Of a DNA stretch of 64,000 nt, positions 9,067 through 17,678 are shown one piece after another. The position numbers and the translations under genes are program-made. The number at the start of each line of letters is the position of its first letter. Position 1 is the stretch's first letter. The stretch lies in assembly GCF_004342605.1 (NCBI RefSeq), contig NZ_SLZL01000004.1, positions 62,001 to 126,000 on the forward strand, given 5' to 3'. Under the pieces are notes generated by a model, which was not told the DNA's origin, ran no database searches, and saw nothing but the letters and a program-made list of their open reading frames with translations. This stretch comes from Caulobacter sp. BK020. Lineage in GTDB: Bacteria > Pseudomonadota > Alphaproteobacteria > Caulobacterales > Caulobacteraceae.

Positions 9067-11034
9067 TCAGCTGGCGGCGCGCAGCTGCGCGTCGTGGCCC
9101 TGGCCGGCGGCCACCAGGTGGGCGATGTCGAGGATCAGGGCCACGCCGCCGTCGCCCAGGATGGTCGCCCCCGAGAAGGCGCCGACCTCGGCATGGAAGG
9201 CTGACAGGGCCTTGATGACGGTCTGGTGGTCGCCCAGGATCTGGTCGACGACCAGGCCGACGCGTTCCTGGCCTGTGGAAACCACGACGATCTTCTGGTG
9301 GGGATCCGGCTCCAGGCCGGTGGCGAACATCTGGCGCAGGCGGATGAACGGCACCAGCTGGTCGCGCAACGTGATCAGGTTGCGGCCGGTGGAACGGACG
9401 TCCTGCTCGACCGACAACTCGACGCACTCCTCGACCGAGGCCAGCGGGATGACGTAGCGCCCCGTCCCCACCCGCACCAGCAGGCCGTCGATGATCGCCA
9501 GGGTCAGCGGGATGCGCAGCGAGACCACCGAGCCCTGGCCCGGCGTGCTGGTCAGCTCGATCGAACCGCGCAAGCCCTCGATCGTGCGCTTGACCACGTC
9601 CATGCCGACGCCGCGCCCCGACAGGCTGGTGATCGCCGCCGCGGTCGAGAAGCCCGGCGCGAAGATCAGCTGCAGCAGCTCGTTGTCGCTCAGCGCCTGG
9701 CCGGGCTGGATCAGGCCGTTCTCCTCGGCCTTGGCGCGAACGCGAGCGCGGTCGACGCCGCGGCCGTCGTCGGTGATGGTGATCACCACCTCGGCCCCGG
9801 ACTGGCGGGCGGCCAGCACCACCTGCCCGGTCTCGGGCTTGCCGGCGGCCAGGCGCTGTTCGGGAGTCTCCAGGCCATGGTCGGCGGCGTTGCGGATCAG
9901 GTGGATCAGCGGATCGGCCAGGCGCTCGATCACCGTCTTGTCCAGCTCGGTGGCCTCGCCCTCGGTCGACAGCTCGATGGCCTTGCCGGTGTCGCGGGCC
10001 AGGTCATGGATCAGGCGACGGAAGCGGCCGAACAGCTGGGCGATCGGCACCATGCGCACGACCATCATGGTGTCGCGCATCTCCGAGGCCAGGCGCTCGA
10101 TCTCTTCGGCCACGGCGCGCAGGGCGATGTCGCTGCTGGAGGCGGCCAGCTGCTTGAGACGGGATTGGGCGATGACCAGCTCGCCCACCCGGTCCATCAT
10201 CTCGTCCAGGCGTTCGGCCGGGACGCGCACGGTGTCGCCGCCGACCTTGGCCCCGCGGCCTTCGCCGACGGTCTCGGCCTGGATCGCGACGACCTGAGGC
10301 GCGCCGGGAGCCTCGGCCACTTCCGCGATGGTTTCGAGCTCGGCGGGAGCGGCGTTCATGTCCTGGATGTCCAGGGTCATGTCGTCGATCACGAAGATGA
10401 AGACGTCCTCGATGGCGTCGCGGCCGTGCCGAGTGGTCAGGGTCACGTCCCAGGCCAGGTGGCATTCGGTCGGGACCAGCACGTCGAAGTCGGGCGCCGC
10501 GTCGGTGAGGGCGACCACCGTGCATTCACCCAGCTCGCGCAGTTCGTCCAGCAGGGGCAGCGGCCGGGTTCCGTTGACCAGCGCATCGGCCGGCAGGCTG
10601 AAGCGGACCCGCCAGCGGTTCAGGCCGGGCTCGGAAGAAATCTCGGCGGACGTCGGGCGGCCCGCGGCCTCGACCACGCGATGCAGGTCGGCCAGCAGCA
10701 ATTCGCCGTCTGCGTCCGACGCGGGGCGACCCTCGGCCAGGGCCCGCATGTGGTCCTGGGCGGCCAGGACGGCGCCGACCAGTTCGGGCGTGGCGGCGAC
10801 CTCGCCCTTGCGGACGCGGTCGAAGGCGGTTTCGCAGTGATGGGTGAAGGCGGCCAGGGCGTCGAAGCCGAACATGGCCCCCGACCCCTTCAGGGTATGG
10901 AGGCCGCGGAACACCGCGTCCACCAGATCACGATCCCCCGGACGATGGGCCAGGTCGAGCAGGCCCTGCTCGATCTCTTCCAGCAGGTCCTGGGCTTCCT
11001 GGCGGAAGGTCTCGATGGGATCGAGGCCGCTCAC
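9067..11034 (-). CDS. cheA: Chemotaxis histidine kinase CheA
   Basis: CheA autophosphorylates on its HPt domain and passes phosphate to CheY and CheB. The N-terminal HPt domain holds the phosphoacceptor His46 in RGLHTLKGSGAMFGF. The dimerisation and kinase part contains LIHLIRNAADHGLE (N box), ITDDGRGVD (G1) and SGRGVGMDVVKR (G2). A CheW-like regulatory domain closes the protein. Length is 655 aa. A separate P2 domain is short or divergent. The gene overlaps cheY by four bases, typical of a tightly coupled operon. Confidence 0.97.
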   Translation of the reverse strand: MSGLDPIETFRQEAQDLLEEIEQGLLDLAHRPGDRDLVDAVFRGLHTLKGSGAMFGFDALAAFTHHCETAFDRVRKGEVAATPELVGAVLAAQDHMRALAEGRPASDADGELLLADLHRVVEAAGRPTSAEISSEPGLNRWRVRFSLPADALVNGTRPLPLLDELRELGECTVVALTDAAPDFDVLVPTECHLAWDVTLTTRHGRDAIEDVFIFVIDDMTLDIQDMNAAPAELETIAEVAEAPGAPQVVAIQAETVGEGRGAKVGGDTVRVPAERLDEMMDRVGELVIAQSRLKQLAASSSDIALRAVAEEIERLASEMRDTMMVVRMVPIAQLFGRFRRLIHDLARDTGKAIELSTEGEATELDKTVIERLADPLIHLIRNAADHGLETPEQRLAAGKPETGQVVLAARQSGAEVVITITDDGRGVDRARVRAKAEENGLIQPGQALSDNELLQLIFAPGFSTAAAITSLSGRGVGMDVVKRTIEGLRGSIELTSTPGQGSVVSLRIPLTLAIIDGLLVRVGTGRYVIPLASVEECVELSVEQDVRSTGRNLITLRDQLVPFIRLRQMFATGLEPDPHQKIVVVSTGQERVGLVVDQILGDHQTVIKALSAFHAEVGAFSGATILGDGGVALILDIAHLVAAGQGHDAQLRAAS

Positions 11035-11396
11035 TTGGCCAGGACCTTCTTGACCACCCGGATCAGCTGCTCAGGGTCGAAGGGTTTGGTCAGCCAGCCG
11101 GTCGCGCCGGCGGCCTTGGCCTGGGCCTTGATCTCGGCGTCGGATTCGGTGGTCAGGAACAGGATCGGCACGCCGGCCCCGGCCGGACGCTGGCGCAGCG
11201 CGCGGATCATCGCCAAGCCGTCCATGACCGGCATGTTCAGGTCGGTGACGATCAGGTCGAAGCCGCCCGCGCTGCCCTTGTCCAGCCCGTCCTGGCCGTT
11301 GACCGCCTCGGTGACGGCGTAGCCTTCGCCGCTCAGGGCGATCCTGATCGCCTGCCGGATGCTGGCGGAATCGTCCACGGTGAGGATCGAGGTCAT
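11031..11396 (-). CDS. cheY: Chemotaxis response regulator CheY
   Basis: A single receiver domain of 121 residues with the acidic pocket at Asp8/Asp9, phosphoacceptor Asp52 (IVTDLNMPVMDG), Thr in LFLTTES and Lys104 in LTKPFD. There is no output domain, so it is expected to bind the flagellar motor switch or another target directly. It overlaps the STAS gene upstream and cheA downstream by four bases each. Confidence 0.95.
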   Translation of the reverse strand: MTSILTVDDSASIRQAIRIALSGEGYAVTEAVNGQDGLDKGSAGGFDLIVTDLNMPVMDGLAMIRALRQRPAGAGVPILFLTTESDAEIKAQAKAAGATGWLTKPFDPEQLIRVVKKVLAK

Positions 11397-11764
11397 TGGG
11401 CGGTCCCTTGAAGCCAGAACTTGGCGCGCTCGGAGGTCTCGTCGTCATCGAGGAAGCCGCCGCGGCGCAGCACTTCCAGTACCGCGCCGCCCGCCGGATG
11501 ACGCAACCTGAAGTCACGCCCAGTCCCGGCCGCCTTGCGGCGCGCGGATTCGATGAGTTGGATGAACGTCAGGTCGGTCTCGTCCACCGAGACGATATCG
11601 ACAACGACCGGACCACCCTCACGCAAAGCCGCGTCAAGATCGTCGCGAGCCGCGCCGATATTTGAGATCGTCACCTCTCCGGCGAACGAAATCGTATTTT
11701 TACCTGGACTCAACAATAACGTCGGCCCCCGCCGCGCGCAGGTACCAGCGTTATCTGGCACCAC
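11393..11764 (-). CDS. STAS-domain protein heading the chemotaxis operon
   Basis: The 123-residue product matches the anti-sigma-factor-antagonist (STAS) fold: ISFAGEVTISNIGAARDDLDAAL, then VVVDIVSVDETDLTFIQLIESARR and a C-terminal LRRGGFLDDD. The residue usually phosphorylated in SpoIIAA-like proteins is a Ser. Here the equivalent loop reads DETDLTF, leaving Thr as the only hydroxyl nearby. The start is GTG (a second GTG follows immediately), so the first residues are uncertain. It is the first gene of the operon. In several bacteria STAS proteins accompany CheA clusters, but the role is not established. Confidence 0.8.
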   Translation of the reverse strand: MVPDNAGTCARRGPTLLLSPGKNTISFAGEVTISNIGAARDDLDAALREGGPVVVDIVSVDETDLTFIQLIESARRKAAGTGRDFRLRHPAGGAVLEVLRRGGFLDDDETSERAKFWLQGTAQ

Positions 11765-11958
11765 TACTTATCATAACTTGCGATGCGCGCCTTAAATTAG
11801 CGTAAACCTGACAACCTCAAGGGGAGCGGCAAACTGTCGCAAAGCGTGTGCGCTCGAGTTTGGTCGCGCAGCGACTGCGGCGGGGTTGATTGCAGGGCGC
11901 CGGTCGGGCGGAACACAGGGTCCCGCCCTCGGGGTGAACGGAGCGGCGTAATGCGCGC

Positions 11959-12360
11959 TTAGGCCTCGTCGTCGGTGTTGGCCATGGCCTTGGCCAGCGC
12001 GACCAGGCGACGCCGCAGGTTGGGGTTCATCGCCTTGAACGCGACGACCAGATCCTGCGAGCCGCTTTCCCCGAGAAAGTCGATCAGGCCGCCGGCGGGG
12101 GTGTCGCCGCTGATCCCAGGATGATCCAGGCCCTCGAAGAAATCGGCCAGCGGCGTGTTCAGCTTCAGGGCGATCTCGTAGAGCTTGGACGAGCTGACGC
12201 GGTTGGCGCCCCGCTCGTATTTCTGGATCTGCTGGAAGGTGATGCCCAACGCCTCGGCCAGCTCGGTCTGCGACATGCCCAGGGCCTTGCGCTTGGCCCG
12301 GATAAGGGCCCCGACGTGCCTGTCCACATGATGCGGTTCGGAAACGGACGTGACTTCCAT
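11959..12360 (-). CDS. XRE-family helix-turn-helix transcriptional regulator
   Basis: A 133-residue DNA-binding protein. The HTH is at about residues 15-72 (LIRAKRKALGMSQTELAEAL then FQQIQKYERGANRVSSSKL). The C-terminal helical part ends MANTDDEA. The start is the ATG preceded by AGGGAAGG at 8-base spacing; a GTG three codons earlier is possible. This form of short XRE protein is common in Caulobacter and related genera. It stands alone between the chemotaxis operon and the ankyrin gene. It could regulate either neighbour, but nothing in the sequence proves it. Confidence 0.9.
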   Translation of the reverse strand: MEVTSVSEPHHVDRHVGALIRAKRKALGMSQTELAEALGITFQQIQKYERGANRVSSSKLYEIALKLNTPLADFFEGLDHPGISGDTPAGGLIDFLGESGSQDLVVAFKAMNPNLRRRLVALAKAMANTDDEA

Positions 12361-12421
12361 GGTCTTCACCTTCCCTAAAACTCTTGACGCCAAAGCCTCC
12401 AGACAAGCGCCACTGTCGCCC

Positions 12422-12427
12422 ATTATA
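12422..12427 (-). promoter_or_regulatory. Possible -10 element of the XRE gene
   Basis: The minus strand reads TATAAT here, a perfect -10 hexamer about 62 bases upstream of the XRE start codon and unusual in this GC-rich sequence. A clear -35 partner is not visible, so this is a suggestion only. Confidence 0.3.
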
Positions 12428-12547
12428 AAGCCAAGGTTGCGGCTTGGTTGCAGGCGGATCGTCGCAGGCGAGCGACGCCTGGATGTCGGCGATTCAGGGT
12501 TTCGAAGGCGGCCTTTACGGGAGTCGTCACCCGGTGCTGGCCACGAC

Positions 12548-13441
12548 CTAGCGTGGGCGCTTTTCGCCGTCGGCCGCCCAGTAGCGGGCCATGCGGGCCT
12601 TGACCGCGGCCGGCGGCGGCTCGGTCCAGCCGGCGGCGCGCGCAGCGGCCGGCGGCCAGGCGCCCGCCAGGACCAGGCGGCGAATCTCGCGCGCCTCCAG
12701 CGCGCCCGGGAAGCGCCATCCGGCCTTCTCCAGGACCGGCACGACGCGCTGACGCGCCGCCTGCTCCTCGGGCTCGCCCGGACGCATCGGCCCATCGACC
12801 ACCGCCCCTACGGTCTCGCCGTTGGCGCCGACGCTCCAGGGATTGGCGCCCCGCTGCAGCAGGAACTCCGCGATGCGGTAGTTTTGCTGCTCGACCGCCA
12901 GGCGCAGCGGCGTCGCGCCGCTGGCGTCATGCTCCTCGACCGCCGCGCCATGGGCGACCAGCAGCCGCACCGCCCCCAGGGAGTTCAGCCCGATCGCCGC
13001 CTTCAGCGGCCAGTAGGCGCCGTCGGCCCGCCGGCCAGTCCCGGCGCCGGCCTTCAGAAGCCGATCAGCGAACCAGGGGTCCGTCGCCCGCAGGGCCAGG
13101 CTGAGCGGGATGGCGTCCGCCGCGCCGTCGGGCGACGCGCCCAGGGCCAGCAGGCGCTCGACCATCGGCTTGTCGCAGCGCGCGATCGCCAGGCTCAGCA
13201 GGTCGCCGTTCGGACCGCCGCGCGTGGCGACCAGTCCCTTGTCGGCGGCCAAACGGCGCTCGACGCCGGCGACGTCGCCGTCCAGCACGGCGGACATCAC
13301 CTCTCGCCCGGCCTGACCCTGGTCGGCCGCCGCCAGCGCCTGGCGGGGATCGGGCAGGGCCGTGCCGCTCACGAAACACGCCGCCCCAGCCGGATCCGCC
13401 ATCACCATCGTCGCCATCAGGACGGCGAGCCTCAAGAGCAT
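12548..13441 (-). CDS. Secreted ankyrin-repeat protein
   Basis: A Sec signal peptide (about residues 1-20, ending DPAGA) precedes a mature protein of about 277 residues with four recognisable ankyrin repeats: near 78-105 (LLSLAIARCDKPMVERLLAL), 110-135, 143-172 (PLKAAIGLNSLGAVRLLVAH) and 178-205 (PLRLAVEQQNYRIAEFLL). Ankyrin repeats bind proteins; the partner is unknown. Because it has a Sec signal it probably acts in the periplasm and is not a type III substrate. It follows the lipase gene on the same strand with an 18-base gap, so the two may be co-transcribed. Confidence 0.85.
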   Translation of the reverse strand: MLLRLAVLMATMVMADPAGAACFVSGTALPDPRQALAAADQGQAGREVMSAVLDGDVAGVERRLAADKGLVATRGGPNGDLLSLAIARCDKPMVERLLALGASPDGAADAIPLSLALRATDPWFADRLLKAGAGTGRRADGAYWPLKAAIGLNSLGAVRLLVAHGAAVEEHDASGATPLRLAVEQQNYRIAEFLLQRGANPWSVGANGETVGAVVDGPMRPGEPEEQAARQRVVPVLEKAGWRFPGALEAREIRRLVLAGAWPPAAARAAGWTEPPPAAVKARMARYWAADGEKRPR

Positions 13442-13459
13442 GAGAAAGGCCTCATCGGC

Positions 13460-14398
13460 CTACTGGACCGCCGCGCGATAGGCGGCGTCAAGGCTGGAGA
13501 TCAGCCAGGCGCGGCCATGCAGGTCGCCCAGCGAGGCGTCGTCGCCCGATTGCCCCTCGGGCCCGACCGGCCGCAACCGGTGGCGGTCGCCATAGGCGGC
13601 CGGCGCGTCGGCCAGCAGCGCGCCGAGAACCCCGCCGCCCAGACCGCCGAACAGCCCGCCCAGCCCCGCGCCGATCCAGCGGTCGCCGCCGTCCTGCACC
13701 CGGCTCAGCGGATCACCGTCCAGATAGTAGGCGTCGACATGCGGGGCGGTTGCGCCATTCGCCCGCGCCGCCTCAAGGGTGTCGGCGCTGAGGCCGGCGG
13801 CGTTGAACGTGTCGGCCTCCAGGCCGGACGCCACCGCCGCGGCCGAGGCCAGGCCGCCGCCCAGGGAGTGGCCGGTCAGGGTGACGTCCTCGCCCGCCGT
13901 GCGCAGGCGCTCGCCGATGACCAGGGCCTTGTCGTAGTGGCCGGAGTCCAGGCCAAGCCCCTGCTGGAAATTGTTGCGCCAGTCCTCGGCGGTGGCCGAG
14001 CCTCGGAACGCGACCACGTAGCCGCCGTCCGCGTTGGCGTAGACCCGGGCCCGGAAGCTGGAGCCCGGCTCCTCCAGGTCGGTGGCGTCCAGCCCCAGCC
14101 GCGCCAGATCGTCCTCGCCCGCCACGCGCCAGCCGGCGGGCGGGTTGGGCGTGTCGTTGTAGACGTCATTGGCCAGGGCCAGGTGCACCTTGGCCCGGGC
14201 CAGCTCCTCGGCCTGGCCGCCGGGGTTGGCCGCGACCGCGGCGCTGGCCTGAGCCTTGCCGACCGCCGCCACGCTGATCGGCGCCCTGGCGGTCGGGGCC
14301 GCCCAATCGGCGGCGACAGCCGCGTCGACGGACATCGCGACGACCTGCGGCTCGCGCGCCGCGCCGATCGCCGTCGTTGATCCGCTCTCAATGCGCAT
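13460..14398 (-). CDS. Class-3-type lipase, candidate type III effector
   Basis: The 312-residue product has an alpha/beta-hydrolase nucleophile elbow TGHSLGGG (Ser178), preceded by YVVAFRGSAT, which matches the oxyanion segment of class 3 lipases. Likely acid and base partners are the Asp in GDPLSRV and the His in YGDRHRL. A glycine-rich stretch (GLGGLFGGLGGGVLGALLA) could insert into membranes. It has no Sec signal; the N-terminus MRIESGSTTAIGAAREPQ is Ser/Thr-rich. The start was chosen for the GGGAGG Shine-Dalgarno; an earlier ATG adds 14 residues. A CTAGGG palindrome lies 71 bases upstream. Type III export is inferred from context. Confidence 0.75.
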   Translation of the reverse strand: MRIESGSTTAIGAAREPQVVAMSVDAAVAADWAAPTARAPISVAAVGKAQASAAVAANPGGQAEELARAKVHLALANDVYNDTPNPPAGWRVAGEDDLARLGLDATDLEEPGSSFRARVYANADGGYVVAFRGSATAEDWRNNFQQGLGLDSGHYDKALVIGERLRTAGEDVTLTGHSLGGGLASAAAVASGLEADTFNAAGLSADTLEAARANGATAPHVDAYYLDGDPLSRVQDGGDRWIGAGLGGLFGGLGGGVLGALLADAPAAYGDRHRLRPVGPEGQSGDDASLGDLHGRAWLISSLDAAYRAAVQ

Positions 14399-14468
14399 GA
14401 CGCCTCCCTGGATCGGCAGGAACTGTCGGGATCGTTGCATGCTGGAGGCGGCGAGGGCGAACGCCTAG

Positions 14469-14484
14469 CTAGGGTCTTCCCTAG
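14469..14484. promoter_or_regulatory. CTAGGG palindrome A (divergent, lipase / LysM protein)
   Basis: The sequence is CTAGGGTCTTCCCTAG, a 16-bp inverted repeat with an extra CTAG just before it at 14465. It lies between the divergent lipase gene (start 71 bases away) and the LysM gene (start 62 bases away). The same core occurs near five other gene starts in the type III region. Confidence 0.7.
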
Positions 14485-14545
14485 TTATGCGGGGCGGCCG
14501 CGGGGCGTAGCGTTCGGGACAGTTGTCCGTGCGAGGAGCGTCCCC

Positions 14546-16300
14546 ATGACCAGCGTGTCCCTGAACATCCAGGCGTCGGCGACCGGCGGCGGACGCTCCG
14601 GAGCCTCGCCCGACGAGCACCTGGTCAAGCCCGGCGAGACCCTGTCGGGCATCGCGGCGGAGCGCGGCGTGTCGCTGGACGCCCTGATCCGCGCCAATCC
14701 GCAGATCGTCAATCCCAACCTGATCCGCCCCGGTCAGGTCCTCACTCTTCCGGCCGGCGGCGAGCCCCGCTCGTATCGTGTGGCCGACGGCGACACCCTG
14801 TCCAAGATCGGCGCCAACCTCGGCGTCTCCTGGCAGGCGATCGCCCAGGCGAACCACCTGGCCAATCCGAACCTGATCCATGTGGGGCAGGAACTGCGGG
14901 TCCCAGGCGCTGGCGCGGCGCCCGTGCGGGCCGGCGTGCGGACCGGGACGACGGCCGTTTCTCCCGCGACGCCGGTCCAGACCCAGGCCGCAAGCCGCCC
15001 CACGGGCGCCCTGCCCTCGACGGCGGGGCTCAGCGCCAGCCAGAAGTACGAGCTCTATGCCGGCTATGTGAACGCCTATGGCGGCGCGGAGGCCAAGGCC
15101 GACTTGGCCGCGGGCCGGCAGGTGATCCTGGGCCTGCGCACCGACACCGCCGTCAACATCAACGGCGGCAAGGGCGCCTATGACGACCGCGTCGTGGTGA
15201 TTCAGGCCAACGCGTCCGGCGGAACCGCGACGGAGTTCTCGGCCAATACCGAGCCCTCCGGCCAGTACGACGGCCGCTTCGGTTCGGACTTCAATGGCGA
15301 CGGCCGCCTGGAGCTGGGCCGCCTGGCCGAGGGCACGGTCAACTTCCAGAAAAGCCGCAGCGACAGCCTGGGCGACGTGCTGCGGCCGACGGGCCCTGTG
15401 AGCGTCGAACGCGACACCAACCACGACGGCCGGATCGACGCCACTGATCCGCGGGGCAAGGGTCAGAGCACCGACAATTCGTTCCTGTTCCACGCCGGCG
15501 GCAACAGCAACACCGGCTCGGCCGGTTGCCAGACCCTGAAGCCGGCCGACTTCCGCGCGTTCTGGAACGGTTTGGGCGATCAGAAGACCTTCAACTACGT
15601 GCTGGTGGATGTAGACCGCCACGCGGCGCCCGGCGGCGCCACGACCGTCCAGGCAGCGTACAGCGACAACGCCCAGCTGGGCGCCCTGTCCGAGCGGTAC
15701 GAGACCGGCGGCCGCGGCCCCGGCACGGTGTCGTCGGGAGCCGGCGACCCGGGCGGGGTGTCCTACGGCAGCTACCAGCTGGCCGGAAACCTCGGGCGTC
15801 CGCAGCAGTTCCTGGCCAACGAGGGCCGGAGCTGGGCGGCGGAGTTCGGCGCCGCGGCTCCCGGCTCGGCCAGCTTCACGGCGACCTGGAAGGCGATCGC
15901 GGCGCGCGAACCCGAGGCGTTCAAGGCCGCCCAGCACGCCTATATCCAGCGCACCCACTACGACGTCCAGGTCGCCCACGTTCAGGCGGCCACGGGGTTG
16001 GATCTTTCGACCCGCTCGGCGGCCCTGAAGGACGTGGCCTGGTCGACCTCGGTGCAGCACGGCCCGGAGACCAACGCCATCGTCAAGGCGATGGCCAAGG
16101 TGGAGGCGCAGGGCGTCACGCCGTCGGACGGTCAGACCTATGACCGGGCGCTGATCAACGCGATCTACGACGAGCGCGGCAAGCGCGACGCCAGCGGCGG
16201 CCTGGCCTATTTCACCAGCTCTTCGGCCCAGGTCCAGGCCTCGATCGCGGCCCGGTTCGGCGACGAGCGGCGCGACGCCCTGGCGATGCTCGACCGATGA
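14546..16300 (+). CDS. LysM / EF-hand / peptidoglycan-hydrolase-like protein, candidate type III substrate
   Basis: The 584-residue protein begins with a Ser/Thr-rich segment without a Sec signal. Two LysM domains follow (about 24-69 and 76-121), which bind N-acetylglucosamine polymers. A middle domain (about 165-385) contains two EF-hand-like calcium loops, DFNGDGRLELG and DTNHDGRIDATD, and ends with the motif SNTGSAGCQTL. The C-terminal domain (about 395-584) begins ALSERYETGGRGPGTVSSG and contains GVSYGSYQLA, resembling lysozyme-like domains found in phage and type VI spike proteins. The start is preceded by GAGGAG. A CTAGGG palindrome is 62 bases upstream. It may cut or bind peptidoglycan or chitin-like glycans; the target is unknown. 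Confidence 0.75.
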   Translation: MTSVSLNIQASATGGGRSGASPDEHLVKPGETLSGIAAERGVSLDALIRANPQIVNPNLIRPGQVLTLPAGGEPRSYRVADGDTLSKIGANLGVSWQAIAQANHLANPNLIHVGQELRVPGAGAAPVRAGVRTGTTAVSPATPVQTQAASRPTGALPSTAGLSASQKYELYAGYVNAYGGAEAKADLAAGRQVILGLRTDTAVNINGGKGAYDDRVVVIQANASGGTATEFSANTEPSGQYDGRFGSDFNGDGRLELGRLAEGTVNFQKSRSDSLGDVLRPTGPVSVERDTNHDGRIDATDPRGKGQSTDNSFLFHAGGNSNTGSAGCQTLKPADFRAFWNGLGDQKTFNYVLVDVDRHAAPGGATTVQAAYSDNAQLGALSERYETGGRGPGTVSSGAGDPGGVSYGSYQLAGNLGRPQQFLANEGRSWAAEFGAAAPGSASFTATWKAIAAREPEAFKAAQHAYIQRTHYDVQVAHVQAATGLDLSTRSAALKDVAWSTSVQHGPETNAIVKAMAKVEAQGVTPSDGQTYDRALINAIYDERGKRDASGGLAYFTSSSAQVQASIAARFGDERRDALAMLDR

Positions 16301-16343
16301 GCGCCGCGTGAGAACCGTCGGGACCTCGCCGCGTTGTCGGCTC

Positions 16344-17108
16344 ATGCCCCCTCGCCTGTTTCCCCTGCTTGTCCTTGCCCTGGCCCTGGCCGGTTGCGAG
16401 CGCCCGGCGGCGGCAGTCGCTTCCCCCCCGCCTGACGCCGCCGCCGGATCCGCTTCCCAGACGGCGCCGGCCGCCAAGGCCTCGCCCGCCGGGACCTACG
16501 CCATGCAGGGCGATCGGCGCGCCGCCCTGACCCTCGCCCCGGCCGGCGCTGGATGGCGCGTCAGCCTCAAGGGGGGCTCCAGCGCGGCGGACGGCGCCGG
16601 GGCTGCGGCGGACTGTGAGATCGAGGCGGAAGGTCCGTTGAACAACCAGACGATCGAGGCCAGGGTCGTTCCCTTCGAAGGGACCGACCTGTCGGTCAGC
16701 GCCCAGGACCTGGCCGCCCGTCCCGCCGGCGTGAAGGTCGACCTTCGTCCGCAAGGCGCGATCGTCAGCACCGACTTCCAGGGCTGCGGCGTCGGCGCCG
16801 ACCTTTCGGGCCGCTACGTCCGCGCCGGAGCGGCGCAGAAGGGCGTCGCCGCCCTGCGGCCGGGCGCCTCGATCGCCGATCTCCGCGCCGCCTATCCGGA
16901 CGCCCGGCTGCAGATCGTCGAGGGTTATCCATGGGCCCGCTTCGCCGTCCGGCAGGACGGCCGCGCCACCGCGATCCTCACCTTCGACGGCGAGAACGAG
17001 GAACTGGCCGACGGACGCAACAGCATCCAGGCCATCGGCGCCGTGGTCGGCTGGGATGCGCTCAAGCCGAGTCTGCGGGTCACCAAGGTGGAGGCGGCCA
17101 AATCATGA
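16344..17108 (+). CDS. Lipoprotein of unknown function
   Basis: The signal sequence MPPRLFPLLVLALALAG ends in a lipobox with Cys directly after LALAG, so this is probably an outer-membrane or periplasmic lipoprotein. A GTG 36 bases upstream gives a longer n-region and is also possible. The mature part (about 237 aa) includes GTYAMQGDRRAALTLAPAG, which resembles a beta-rich lipocalin-like start, and a C-terminal segment (GASIADLRAAYPDARLQIVE) seen in small periplasmic proteins. It follows the LysM gene and overlaps the next gene by four bases, so all three are likely one operon under palindrome A. Confidence 0.7.
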   Translation: MPPRLFPLLVLALALAGCERPAAAVASPPPDAAAGSASQTAPAAKASPAGTYAMQGDRRAALTLAPAGAGWRVSLKGGSSAADGAGAAADCEIEAEGPLNNQTIEARVVPFEGTDLSVSAQDLAARPAGVKVDLRPQGAIVSTDFQGCGVGADLSGRYVRAGAAQKGVAALRPGASIADLRAAYPDARLQIVEGYPWARFAVRQDGRATAILTFDGENEELADGRNSIQAIGAVVGWDALKPSLRVTKVEAAKS

Positions 17109-17620
17109 TCCGTCCGGTCGAACGCACCGCCAGCGCTGAGTTCTCGACCTCCTCGCCATCGACGACCGCCGCACGAGCCGGGGTGGCGCGGCTGGCGCTG
17201 GAGGCGATGGCCACCATCGCCGGCGCGGCCCTGGTCGATCCCCTGCGCGGCGGCGACCGCGCCGGCGCCGTGGCCCAGACCTGGTCCGAGCACGGCCAGA
17301 GCAGCATGGCGCAGGTCGGCGGCGACCTGCGCACTCTGGCGGCCCAGAGCGGCCAGACCGTGGCCGGCCGCCTGTCGGCCACATCGCCGGTCGACGCGGG
17401 CCGGATCGAGCGGGTGCTGGCCGACTTCGCCCGCGAGCTGCGCGCCCAGGCGATCGACAAGCCGCACATGACGCCGGCCGCCCTGGTCGAGCCGCTGATG
17501 CGGGCCATCGCCGCCGGCCTGCAACGCGATCCCGCTCCTGGCGCGGCCCGCGCCGACGCGGTGGAACAATTCGTGCGGATCATCGACGGCGCGACCCAGG
17601 ACCTGCGCGACGCCTGCTAG
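17105..17620 (+). CDS. Helical protein of unknown function in the LysM operon
   Basis: The 171-residue product is predicted helical, has no signal peptide and has a Ser/Thr-rich N-terminus (RTASAEFSTSSPSTTAARAG). No family is recognised. Its start codon overlaps the lipoprotein stop (ATGA). By position it could be a chaperone or co-exported partner of the LysM protein, but no motif supports either. It ends at a repeat/hairpin region that probably closes the operon. Confidence 0.6.
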   Translation: MIRPVERTASAEFSTSSPSTTAARAGVARLALEAMATIAGAALVDPLRGGDRAGAVAQTWSEHGQSSMAQVGGDLRTLAAQSGQTVAGRLSATSPVDAGRIERVLADFARELRAQAIDKPHMTPAALVEPLMRAIAAGLQRDPAPGAARADAVEQFVRIIDGATQDLRDAC

Positions 17621-17621
17621 A

Positions 17622-17666
17622 GCATCGCGCGGAAAAGTGGACGCCGGTTTTCCGCAAAAGGGATGC
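17622..17666. repeat. Palindromic intergenic repeat of alphaproteobacterial type
   Basis: GCATC and GATGC flank an inner stem GCGGAAAA / TTTTCCGC (17629-17636 and 17648-17655). From memory, near-identical elements (gcgcggaaaagtgg ... ggttttccgc) are frequent between genes in Caulobacter and rhizobia. It directly follows the stop of the preceding gene. It can fold as RNA but has no proper U-tract. Confidence 0.7.
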
Positions 17667-17678
17667 GAAAACAAAAGT

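Noticed and set aside
12369..12380. TTCCCTAAAAC near the XRE start as a palindrome copy
   Set aside because: It is a half-site without symmetry, and part of it is the Shine-Dalgarno sequence of the XRE gene.
12548..13441. Ankyrin protein as a type III effector
   Set aside because: It carries a typical Sec signal peptide and no palindrome directly precedes it, so a periplasmic role is more likely.
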